From NCBI GenBank assembly GCA_005765155.1, contig VCCP01000003.1, forward strand, positions 5,890,001-5,954,000: DNA of 64,000 bases, in the 5' to 3' direction. The notes beneath the pieces are model-generated. The model was not told where the DNA came from and searched no databases. It was given only the letters and a program-made list of their open reading frames with translations. Both the position numbers and the translations under genes were made by a program. Shown here in pieces: positions 35,301-46,078 of the stretch (positions are counted from its first letter, which is position 1; every line of letters starts with the position of its first letter). Source of the stretch: Zelopaecilomyces penicillatus. Lineage: Eukaryota > Ascomycota > Sordariomycetes > Hypocreales > Pseudodiploosporaceae.

Positions 35301-38300
35301 CTGAATTACAACCACCACTCGAAGAGGATGCCCCGAAACAGATGGTAGTTGGTCAGCCAGGACGACTTGACTCAATACACTGGGTTCAGCAAGCACCCCA
35401 GGCACTGCAAGCAGAAGAAGTTGAGATAACGATACGTTGCACGGGCATGAATTTTCGCGTAGGTTATGTGTTGAGATGGTTCCACTATGCTTCGCTGCCC
35501 TAGCTAATATCACATATGACTAACTGTAGGACATAATGTATGCCATGGGTCTTTTACAGGTCGAGAAAGACAACGATAGTACTGGCTGGGAAGCTTCTGG
35601 GGTAGTTAACCGCGTGGGATCGCAGGTGACCCATCTTAATGTGGGAGACCGAGTCATGCTGATACACGGTGGCCTATACGCAACTCGGAAGGTCATCAAC
35701 GGAAAACTGGCCTTCCGCATCCCTGAGGAGCTCAGTTTTGAATCCGCGGCCACAATGGCGCTCGTTTATTGTACAGTGATATACGCCATCATGACGAAGG
35801 GCGAATTCGAAAGTGGCCAATCGATTCTGATCCACTCAGCTTGTGGTGGTGTTGGACTAGCCGCTCTCCATGTGTGTAAGATGCTTAATGCTAACATATA
35901 TGCAACTGTGGGCAGCGAAGAGAAGGTCGAATACCTTGTAGAACACTATGGACTTGATCGCAAGCACATTTTCAACTCTCGCAATGCCTCGTTTTATGAT
36001 GATATTATGAGAGCTACTAATAACCGAGGTGTCGATCTTGTTCTGAATTCTTTATCCGGAGACCTGCTTCATGCTTCATGGCGCTGTGTGGCTAAATGGG
36101 GGAAGATGATGGAGATTGGAAAACGTGATATGATAGAAAAGGGAAGTTTGCCTATTGATATGTTCAGCAACAACAGAACCTATTATGGCATCGCTTTGGA
36201 CACCATGTTTGAGAGGCCTGAAATGCTTTACCGGTAAGCAATTATGACCCACTATGACATCGAAGCTGATTTTGCTAACCAACGAATGTCTATCGAGCAG
36301 GCTCATGCAGCAGGTCCTCCAGTATTATAATCAGGGTCATATCAAGCCTATTGAACCAATCCATGTGTTCCCTGCCGACGATATTTTAGGAGCCTTTCGA
36401 TTTATGCGCAGTGGCCAACATATGGGCAAGATAGTAGTTACAATGCCAAACGATGTCAGCGAAATTCCGTCCATACAGCCCCCTCAGGAGATTAAGCTCT
36501 CCAGCTCATCGACCTACTTGCTAGTCGGTGGCCTGGGTGGTCTCGGCAAAGCTGTTGCTGCATGGATGGTGGAGAAAGGGGCAAAAAGTTTCGTGTTTCT
36601 CTCCAGATCTGCTGGAGAATCTGCCGAAGATAAAGACTTCTTACAGGAGCTTGAATCCCAAGGTTGCTCCGCTATTGCTGTGCGTGGCAGCGTAGTAAGA
36701 ATTGAGGACATCGAGAAGGCCATTCAAGTAGCACCGACACCTATAGCAGGTTTGATTCAGCTTTCTATGGTATTAAGGGTAGGCAAAACCAGACAATCTC
36801 TAACACAGATGAGTTACAGTTGGAGCTAACAGTGTGTGCGACTTTAGGATTTACCATTTTCTGAAATGGGCTATGACGACTGGAACACTGTGCAAGACCC
36901 CAAGGTCAAGGGAACCTGGAATCTACATAAAGCCATGGCTGGAGTTGACTTGGACTTTTTCATACTTTTTAGCTCTATTTCGGCTGTGTTTGGCCAGCCT
37001 GGCCAAGCCAGCTACAGCTCTGCGAACGCATTCTTAGCTTCATTTGTGCAATTTCGGCACGGCCTGGGATTACCATGCTTCGTCATCGATATTGGAGCCA
37101 TGGAGGGTGTGGGAGTCCTCACACAAGTTCCCCATCAGGAAAAGCAGTTCGCCAACATGGGACTACACCTAACACAAGAACAAACGCTTATGGACGCGAT
37201 CCAGATCGGCATCATGCAACCTAGCCTTCAGCCCCCCCTGACCACCCTAGCTGAAGGTGTCTCCAGCAGATATACCAGCGTCGGTCAGATCAGCATCGGC
37301 ATGGCATCAAGCAGGCCACTGGCCGATCCAGGGAACCGGCACCCAATGCGGAATGATATCCGTATGGGCCTGGCATGGCAGCTCGAACGCTCGCAGCAAG
37401 AGAGCAAAAACTCCAACAACGATGAAATCCGGCAGCTGTTAGGCTTATTGGCGTCAGATCCCGAGTTGCTCAATCAGAACAGTACTCTTGAGCGTCTAAC
37501 AATGGAGATTGGGCGGACTCTTTGCAGCTTCATGATGGTACCCCATGAGGACCTAGACGCCAATACTACGCTTGAGTCTCTAGGAGTGGATTCGCTAGTT
37601 AGTATCGAGATTCGAAACTGGTGGCGAGGAACTCTTGGCGTTGATATCAGTGTCCTGGAAATCAACAATGCCGGGACTATTTCGCGCCTCGGAGCCCTGG
37701 CGGTTACATCACTCAAGGAGAAGTTTATGATCAAAAGTGGTGATGTCGAAGTCAAACAGGCTCCTAGTATTGACCTCGCCGCCGAGTTCTCATCTTATAT
37801 GGAAGAACTCTCAAAGTTTCTTCCATCATCCCCAGAGAGTCCCTTCGCTGCACCTACTGCAGCAACAGTTTTTCTCACGGGAGCAACCGGATATCTCGGT
37901 ACAGAGATTCTGAAGCAGCTACTCCAGCATAGCGCTGTAAGCACAGTCATTCTACTAGTGAGGGCCAAGTCCAGCCAGCACGGAGTGGAGCGAATCAAGA
38001 AAACGGCCGAAATTGCAGGGTGGTGGGCCGCTGAGTATGAATCCAGAATAGAGATCTGGCTTGGAGACCTTGCAAAAGCCAGCCTGGGCCTAAACAGTCA
38101 GCAGCTTCTTCGACTCCGCGGAGAGTCTTCTGACGAAGCTAACGTGAATACCATTATCCACAATGGTGCCTTTGTCAAGCTCAGCGCTGATTATGAAACG
38201 CTTCGAGTTCCAAACGTCGAATCGACTGTCGAGCTGCTGAAGTTGATGCTATCGAATCACTCATCAAGATTTATTTATGTATCTGGAGGCTTTAAAACAG

Positions 38301-38986
38301 ATGCTAACAGGTCTTTTGAAGCTATTGCAGAAGGTTTAGCGACCCAGGTTGGCTACAGTCAAACAAAGATCATGTCTGAAAGGCTCACGGTAGAACTTGC
38401 ATCAAAAATGCCTGCTAGTCAGAAAAGGGTCTCAGTCATCAAGCCAGGCCTCATCATCGGCTCTGCTGATAGTGGTGTGACCAATACCGACGATGTTCTC
38501 TGGCATCTTGTTGCAGCCACCGCTGCTGCAAAAAGTTTCCCGGTTGACTCGGAGGATCGTTGGCTATACTTGACTGGCGTGGATGACATAGCCACACGGA
38601 TTGTGGAACAGCTATTTCAGCAAGAGATAATGGTTGGGTTTGAGGATATAACTGACGGGATGTTAGTTTCAAAATTCTGGGAGCTCGTATTTGAAGAGCT
38701 TGAGCTTCCATATGCCGCTCAGCCATGGGAAGACTGGTTCCCGTCTGTTTCATCAAATCGCTCCAATGCCGCAAATAACTATGCAATGGTGGCTCTCCAT
38801 CAACTCATCAAGGACAACAGCAGTGTCCTACACACGCAGCAACCAGACGGGGCTAGAGATTTGCAACGGACAGATGCTGCCTTGCGAAGTAGCGTGCAGT
38901 ATCTGAAGCGAGTTGGTTTCCTTCAGTCGTCTTTGCACGAGCACAAGACACTTACGGAAGACACTATTCATCGCACTGGTAAATAG
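29383..38986 (+). CDS. highly reducing PKS with terminal thioester reductase
   Basis: Thirteen exons: 29383-29897, 29982-30495, 30549-30672, 30756-30868, 30932-31466, 31526-31981, 32071-34268, 34333-34429, 34500-34531, 34598-35458, 35530-36233, 36301-36778, 36848-38986. The product is 2921 residues. Domains: KS (10-430; TACSAAVTG cysteine, CHGTGT and VGHTEG histidines), AT (550-860; GHSSGE), DH (925-1215; DHMVGTDVILP), C-methyltransferase (1240-1530; LEIGGGTAGTTE), ER (1775-2090; HSACGGVGLAA), KR (2115-2290; GGLGGLG, Tyr in QASYSSAN), ACP (serine near 2456, GVDSLVS) and reductase R (2547-2790; LTGATGYLG, YSQTK). It should build a reduced, possibly methylated chain and free it with NADPH as aldehyde or alcohol. 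All joins keep frame, so it looks intact. The DH motif HxxxGxxxxP has Thr at the Gly position. Confidence 0.95.
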
Positions 38987-39006
38987 GGGGAAGAAACGAG
39001 TTTTTC

Positions 39007-39046
39007 AGCAATTCCTAGCAATAATCAGCAATCACAAGCAATAATC
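39007..39046. repeat. 10-bp-period array, copy 4
   Basis: Four exact ten-base units, AGCAATTCCT, AGCAATAATC, AGCAATCACA and AGCAATAATC, 20 nt after the PKS stop codon. Confidence 0.75.
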
Positions 39047-39172
39047 CATAATTACTGACTAGTATATTAGCCTTCGGTCCAACTGATAGCATGTAGCTTA
39101 ATATATAACAGTTGCAACTGAGGGTGCGGTGGTGCCAGGGGTAGTGTGTGAATAAATATCTAATACATGATC

Positions 39173-39227
39173 AATTCCTCTTTCGTTGACCCAAATGGTT
39201 CCATTTTGGTTCATTTATTTTTTTCAA
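39173..39227 (+). pseudogene. PKS-like scrap (AT-DH linker)
   Basis: The stretch TTTCGTTGACCCAAATGG and what follows match about 30 of 36 bases of PKS exon 7 near 32476-32511, which encodes FVNPNSSILVDL. It is too short to code. It looks like a leftover of a second PKS copy. Confidence 0.45.
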
Positions 39228-39599
39228 GCAAAGCTGCGAAGCAGTTCTATAGAATGTGTTAACCTTTCAACGCTTAGCTTCCACATTTGCTTTCCTTAGG
39301 GCACATCCAGATCGCAAAGTCACCACAATCATGTTTATGGCGGCATTTGGCCAGTTGATACATGTGAGGCCTTCACCGAACATGAACTAAGCCCCATTTG
39401 TCTCGGTGAGCCACCGGCAATGGGCCGTGCATGTTCTACACCTTCGGTATGGTCTGCCCCACTAAAAAATTGCTTGACTGATCCAGAGGCTCACTTCACT
39501 TGACGCCGCAAATTTCTCATCGACCTGGACCAGAACTCACCATCCGGTTGGACGGTAACACCTGATTGGATATTTTACGTTGCGTAAATCTAATCCATA

Positions 39600-40593
39600 A
39601 TGTCCAATCCCAAGAAGCGTGCGGCAGAGGATGTTCCTGCTGTCAAAAAGCCCAAGAAGAGAAAGGCGAAACAAAACCCGGAAGATGAGTGCCTAGATAC
39701 TGAACTTGGGCTCAACACCCTCTTTCCCAAGATGGATGGCCAGCTTCTTGCTGATTACTTGGCTCAAAAGATGGGCAGATTTGGAACTGATCTGAGCCCT
39801 GTCGAACTGTCGGATCTCACAATTCCAGGTAGGATGGCGCCTTGATCCTGCATCTGTAGCATCATGCTAACACGGCCTGGGTAGCAAACTCAATTAAAGA
39901 CACCACTTCCTGGCAAGAGTCTAGGAAGCTAGATAAGCTTCCCGATTTCCTAGAGAATTTCTCTGAGCACCCAGAGGAGCTAAAGAGGATGCCAAAAAAG
40001 AACGGCATGCCTCACACAATCATTGTTACAGGGGCAGGATTGAGAGCCGCAGATGTTGTCAGGTAAGGAGCTAGTCAATTCAGCGATGGTCAGTGCGATG
40101 CATTCGATTCTAATGCCCGTCTATAGAGCTGTGCGGAAATTCTCAAGCAAAGACAACGTGGTGGCCAAGCTGGTAAGTTCTCATCTTCCTTCATTCCCTG
40201 GGTACGTACCCGTTCAGTACGCTGATACAAACTCCTGCATCAGTTTGCCAAACACATGAAAGTGGAAGAGCAGGTCAGCTTGCTGGGGAACAAGAAGACT
40301 GGTATTGGCGTAGGCACTCCAGCGCGTCTCATGGAACTCATTGACAATGGTGAGTGCCATCACGGGTCCTGCTCCAAAAGCACAACACCAGCAACTAACC
40401 GTAATGACTAGGTGCATTGTCATTGGACAAGCTCCAGCGTCTCGTGGTTGACGCTTCTCATATTGACCAGAAGAAGAGGGGCATTATGGATATGAAGGAC
40501 ACCATGATGCCACTGGCGCGATTTCTTGCGAGGAAAGAATTCAAGGATAGGTACGCGGACGAGAAAAAGCCGTTGGCTCTGCTGTTTTACTAG
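39600..40593 (+). CDS. cms1: Cms1-like ribosome biogenesis protein
   Basis: Five exons (39600-39828, 39885-40062, 40127-40172, 40244-40349, 40412-40593) encode 246 residues. The N-terminus is a Lys-rich nuclear localisation stretch (KKPKKRKAK). The core has PHTIIVTGAGLRAADVVR, KLFAKHMKVEEQ, GIGVGTPARLMELID and RLVVDASHIDQKKRGIMDM, matching the Cms1 family, which keeps DEAD-helicase-like segments without the ATPase motifs. Yeast Cms1 is a component of the 90S pre-ribosome in the nucleolus. A conserved core gene, it bounds the PKS region on the right. Confidence 0.9.
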
Positions 40594-41253
40594 ATACTGC
40601 GCTTGGTGTGGGGTATGTCATCAGTGGAGAGACAGAAGAGAATAATAATATGACAAACGTACAGTTTCCAGCCGAGAAGGCAGCCGAGAATTCGAGAATT
40701 GGCCCCGATGCTGATGTCTCTTATGCTTGGTGTTGTCACAACGACCACCGCAACCGAACCAACTGATGGCTTCGGATAGCGCGACGGAAGGACTCGGTTA
40801 CTCTGCAGACTCAAAATGCATGATGCCTTCTGCATCCTCCAAATGCCAGGGCAGCCGAGCCCAGCATAGTTGTTGATCGTGGCATGTGCCTGCACGCAAA
40901 GACAGAGAAGCCTGCGCTGAAGCAACCTGGAAGGGAACATCCTGCCCGCCCACTCGCCCAGCAGTTGGCGATGCGCTGTGGCTCTTTCCTCCATTCTCCC
41001 TCCAGCACTCTGGCTACAGCTGGCCTTATTTTTCCCATCCTCAATGCAAACTTCTCTTTTTCTTCCTTTCTTCTCCCACATCATCCGTTTCTCTACCTGA
41101 AGCCCAGCAACCTGCTACCGTTTCCGGTGCCCATCCTTCGTTTTCTTTTTTTGGATTGCTTGCCCATCGTTTTGCCTCAATTTTGGTGACTATCGTTAAC
41201 TACGACCAACCATTACAAACACCTATTCGCTTTTCTATCACGACGCCGACGAC
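40594..41253. other. intergenic, no gene seen
   Basis: Promoter region of the surface protein gene, with pyrimidine-rich stretches (TTTTCTTCCTTTCTTCTCCC near 41057) common in fungal 5' leaders. Confidence 0.5.
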
Positions 41254-43775
41254 ATGAAGGCCTCTCTTGTTGGACTTGTGCTGGCGGCCAGCCTCCCCAT
41301 CGGCCGCTGTACCTTTGACAGTGCTGCACCATGTATGAATCTGCTGCTCTCGCACCCTGTGTACCCTTGATTTCTGACGTTTTCATGCAGATTGCGCCAT
41401 GGATTGTGCTCAGGGAATCCTAGATCGAGATGATGCTGCCAATCTGGAGTCGGTCTGCAGGGATCGATTCCAACAAAGGGTTCGTTTCTCCCCTCCCATC
41501 ATTCCACTCCTCCTTCGCGTTGCTGGTCCTAATCTGTTTTCAATGTCAGGCTCTCTTCCAATGCCTGGTTAGTTCGTGTCAAGCTCAGCTATACGGCCCA
41601 GCAGTGATCCACACCATCACAGCCTGCTCCGACTTTGGCGCTGAGATCGGTCCTCTACATCCTGTCGAAGTTCGACATGTCAATTTCGGTCGTCAATTCA
41701 TCCCTACCGCTTTAGGGCCAGTTATAACCAACCCATCAACTTCAGATTACAAACCAAAGACCCTAGTGTTTGATCACCAGTTTTCTGTCGCTTTGGACTG
41801 CAATGCCGGATCCGACGGTTTTGTTACTTTATCATTTCCAACCCCTACACCTACCACTGTTCCAGACCACGGCCGAGATGCTGGCGATTCCATCCAAAGT
41901 CTTTCTAGTGGAATCATTGCCTCTGCACTTGTGTCAGCATTTGCAACCGGTAGGGTGTCATCGGTTCTTGAAGACACTCCTGCAGCTGTCTACCAGTCCA
42001 TCATGGCATTCCCTAGTGGTCTCCCTACTGCACGGAGTTCCGATATTAACCAAGGACTACTCCAGATGCTAAGCTCTTCGTGCGAGAAAGGAAGCATTAC
42101 TACCTCGGTCTCGGCAGCCTGTACGAATGGTCGATGCTTATCATCCAACCAAGCAAGTCCTGCAACAGCGTCTGCATCCTGCTCAACCGCCCAAAGCAGC
42201 GAAGCCAGGCCCTCGTTTACTTGCACCAGCAGTGCGCAGTCCACCAGCTCTGCTACAACAGACGGGTCAAAGACTATTTGCAGCACTACAAGCACTGTGA
42301 CTATGTCTGCTACGCCGTGTTCCATCACAACCGCTTTCGTTGAATCCACTACCTGCTCTGAACTTAGCTCTAGTGTGACCCAGAGCACCTTTCAGACGCA
42401 GGTTCTCAAGACTTCGCAGGCGCTCACTTCGTCAATATCTGCATGGCCAACTTTGCTTTTGAGCTCGGAATACTCGCATTTCACTACAACGACTTCTACC
42501 TCCAAAGAGCCTTGTTCCTTTAGCAACTCAACGTTTTCGAGTTTCACTATCCCCACTACCACGAGCACTAGCAATCGCCTCACTTCAACTTCCACTTCAA
42601 CATCTTGTTTCACCACATCCACAATCCCCATTATTGAGACAAATCCAATCACCCAGATAAGGACTACATTGCATGCCTCGAGCTGTACAGTTGATAATGA
42701 CCGTGGTATAACTTCAAGCACTCCAACTTCAACCCAGTTTACGCCGTCCTGCACTACATCCTCTCAATCCAGCTCCCTCACAACATCGTCTTCGTCACTC
42801 TGGAGCAGCACCACTTTGCTTAGCTCGACGAGTGCGCTACCAGCTTACTCAGATCAACCAGTTCTCCCGGCATATGCTTCACTGAAAGCCTACGCATACA
42901 GTCTCTCGTCTGCCTACGAGAATGCTATCTTCACCACAATAGTCTCATCCACTTCCACAACAACTTCTTCCACTGTTTCTCAAGCCTCAAGCTCATCGAC
43001 CTCGATGACCTCAATTTCAAGCTCTCAACCACCGTTCTACGGTCAGTTGTTGTCTGTGGATTTCGCGAGTCCATTTTCGGAAGGCCCATTATTGGCTCCG
43101 AATAACCAACCCGGCACCACCACTGCCCCATTCCCAAGGAACAGCGACACCCAATCAGAATCCCCCAACATTGGTTATATCGCGACTATCGGCTCCCTGT
43201 CAAGCCAACAGCCTCAACTTGTAAATGGCGAAACTGTGCCAAGCCAATCCACAACAGCGACTGTCTGGACGACGGACAATACTCATAGCATGCCAGATCA
43301 GCAGCTAGCCAGCAGGACCGTGCATACCTATGTCCAGGCAGATCCAAGACTCACGTCAAAGACAACGACCCAAACAGAATCCAACTCTGCAGTTGTGACC
43401 ATCATCTCACCTGTTGGGGATAGAATGGAAACCACGGTCATGACGATTTAGGAGAAAAATCCGTGGGCTACGGCTATACCTGAGGCCACGAGAGAGGAGG
43501 TCAATGGCGAGGTTAGAGCAAGCGGCATCGGCTCCCAAGCCGCCCAAATTCCTGAGGCTGTTCTGGGTTCTGCAGATGGTATTGAGCCTGTCGAGTCGGC
43601 TGGCTCGTTCTTTTCTGCGATACATCAAGACACGACGTCGTTTGTAAAATCTGCACATACATTTTCCATCCCCGTGCAAACTCCTTCGGCTACAGTCACC
43701 AGCGGCACAATTAGGCTGCGGTTTAGCCTTGTGTTGACTGTTGTTTTCGCTATGTTTGCGGGCTCAAGGCTATAG
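41254..43775 (+). CDS. Ser/Thr-rich secreted surface protein, CFEM-like head
   Basis: Exons 41254-41332, 41391-41479 and 41550 onward. A signal peptide (MKASLVGLVLAASLPIGRC) is followed by a small Cys domain (YCAMDCAQGI, SVC, FQCLVSSC) that recalls CFEM domains but lacks the DxxCxC core. About 500 residues of Ser/Thr-rich, low-complexity sequence follow, as in glycosylated wall proteins. Frame reaches a TAG at 43449-43451 (689 residues). The same frame then stays open 107 more codons to 43775 and ends in a hydrophobic tail (LVLTVVFAMFAGSRL) typical of a GPI-anchor signal. So either one nonsense change removed the anchor, or splicing or readthrough includes it. The second intron uses GTTCGT. 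Wall or surface role is inferred. Confidence 0.72.
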
Positions 43776-44086
43776 CACAATCAGGTAATTTTTCATGTTA
43801 TCTTTTTTTTTTTTGCCAACGCCGCCATAATGACATTGGGAGGGAACGAGGATGTCACTGTTAGGCCAACACGCAAGCCTGCATCTTCACTTGTAACTGC
43901 AATATTATTGGGGATCATGGAGAGTATATCTCAAGGTTATTACCATTTTTATCATGGGCGCAATTCGGTAGAGGGCCTTGAACCAGTGTCTGATATGTTG
44001 CATTGGCATTGGCAGTAATTAATGATGTTTAGCTAGAAATTGCATTGGTTTCATATTTCGATTGAATTGGGCTTTGCTATGAACTC
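43776..44086. other. convergent 3' region
   Basis: Between two converging genes; contains a T-run at about 43803 and nothing else recognisable. Confidence 0.5.
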
Positions 44087-46078
44087 TTAATAGATGTATC
44101 GGAAAGTGACGGCTTTATCGCCCAATGCAGATAACTCCTCTGGTGTTGAGGTGAGAGGTCCCCGGGCAAGCACACGTTGACGCTTCTTGTTGATAGTTCG
44201 ATAGCCGAAAACTAGGACAAAGCCAGCGACAATGCCAAGGCCAATAAAGCCAAGCTCCAGCGCATGCCCCAAAATATATCGTGGCTTGTCTTTTTGACGG
44301 TAAAAGTTGGATGCCATGGCCTGCCGAAATAATGAGAGTGAGTGCGAGTCCAAAGGGGGTATGAAATGGGAGATACTTACACCACCGAGATTTCCAACAC
44401 CAATCTGAATAGCCATACCAGCACCGCGCTTGTAACTGCCTGACAGATTATTGGAGAGCCAGGTGATGATGCCTGGGAAAGCCGGATATATGCTGCAGGC
44501 AGCGATGAAGACGCCGGCGTAGACGACTTTGGGGTTTGATGACGAGATGCACCTATGGTTTCAAGTGTCAGTATCAGGGCGAGCAATTCGGAGGAGAAAA
44601 GACGAACATTGTGAAGCCAACCACCATGGTGAAAAGAAAACCAAGAACGAAGGGGCTTCGCCACTTGGCGCGGTCGGAGAAGTAGGCTGTGATGACGGCC
44701 AGGATGGCAGCGGTGATGTAGATCGGGACTGTCATCAGCTGAGCGGTGCTAGACTTGTAGTTGAGATTCTGGATAATGGAAGGGAGGAACAAGCTGATGC
44801 CGTAAAGGGGGCACACAATCTATATTTATCGCAAATGAAGCCGCAGGTTAGCATGACATGTCAAGATGGATAGTCGCAAGAAGAATTTTGAGGGAATATC
44901 TCAACTAACCCCCCAGTAGACCAATATGTTGACCCAGATCTGCCAGTCCCCGAATGCTTGACGCACATACTTCCACTCAAACTCCTCGGCCTGGGCGACT
45001 TGAACGTGCTGAATGCCATCGTTGACATCGACCTGGCCCTGATACTTGAGGCGGTAGACAACAAAGGCGCGCTCCTCTTCGGTAAGGAACTTTGCCGTCT
45101 CGGGGAAATCGTGGAGCAGGAAGAAGGCAGAGATGGCAACGAGAACGGTGGCGATGCCTTCGAGGATGAAGATCCAGCGCCAGCCTTCGAGACCGCCGAC
45201 GCCGTCCATTTTGCCGATGGCGAAGGCGAGAAGGCCACTAAATGCGCCGGCGATGGAGGCGGCGGAGAAGAACATGGCTTGGCGGAGCTGGATCTCGTGG
45301 CGGCAGTACCACATGGTGAGGTAGTACTATAAAGTAATACAGGTGAGCAATTGGTTCAAAGTTGGGAGCTTCTTTTACACTGTTTTGAGGCAGTTTTCAC
45401 TTACAGCAACACCAGGAAAGAGTCCAGCCTCTGTGAGGCCCAAGAAGAGGCGAGCGATGAGCAGGCCGTGGTAGTTCTTGACAAGGCCCATGAGCGTCAT
45501 GACAAGGCCCCAGCTGATCATGATGGTTGGGAGCCAGCGGCTCGGACGGAGTTTCTTGAGGAGCAAGTTGCTGGGGACTTCAAAGGCGGCGTAGGTGAAG
45601 AAGAAGGCGGTTAGACACCAGTTGTACTGATCGGGGCTCATCTTGAGGTCTTCTTGAAGGCCTTCAATCTTGGCATTGCCAATGTTTCCTCCTGGATTTA
45701 GTTTGTTAATCGGGTTGATTTATGTAATGTCAATTTGGATTAGAGAGCTTACTGTCGAGGAATGAGAGGAGGTATAATAGAGCGAGCATGGGAATGAGTC
45801 GAATGTCCATCTATAAGGACGGGTCAGCGCAGGTCATTGAGCAGTCTCACTAATTGCGCTTCTAATTTCGTAAAGGCTGATTCAAATGTATTCCCACCAC
45901 TGCTCCATCTTACCTTTCGCAAAATCTTCTTCTCGTCTAAATGGGAAAACTCAGCAGGCATTGGCACAGTCATCGTCTGGCCCTCTTCAGCAGATGCGAC
46001 ATGGCCTTCGTGGTTGTGGCCATGGCCTGCGAACTCGGCCTCTGCCTTGTCGGACGGCGGGGCGCTGCTGGAGCCCAT
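44087..46078 (-). CDS. MFS permease, DAL5/allantoate family
   Basis: Seven exons on the minus strand: 46078-45914, 45810-45753, 45691-45405, 45326-44910, 44819-44608, 44552-44381, 44320-44087; 514 residues. After a His-rich cytosolic N-terminus (HGHNHEGH), DIRLIPMLALLYLLSFLDRG starts helix 1. NIGNAKIEGL, the FTYAAFEVPSNLLLKK loop, RLFLGLTEAGLFPG and GWRWIFILEG are hallmarks of the anion:cation symporter (ACS) family, with roughly 12 membrane helices. Relatives carry allantoate, ureidosuccinate, nicotinate or other organic anions across the plasma membrane; the substrate here is unknown. One intron has a GTTCGT donor. Five TTACCCC/GGGGTAA sites lie 500-870 bp upstream. Confidence 0.92.

Larger units (their letters stand above)
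38987..39599. other. intergenic with decamer array and PKS-like scrap
   Basis: Contains the array at 39007-39046 and a short sequence at 39173-39227 resembling the AT-DH linker of the neighbouring PKS. The promoter of cms1 lies near the end. Confidence 0.5.
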
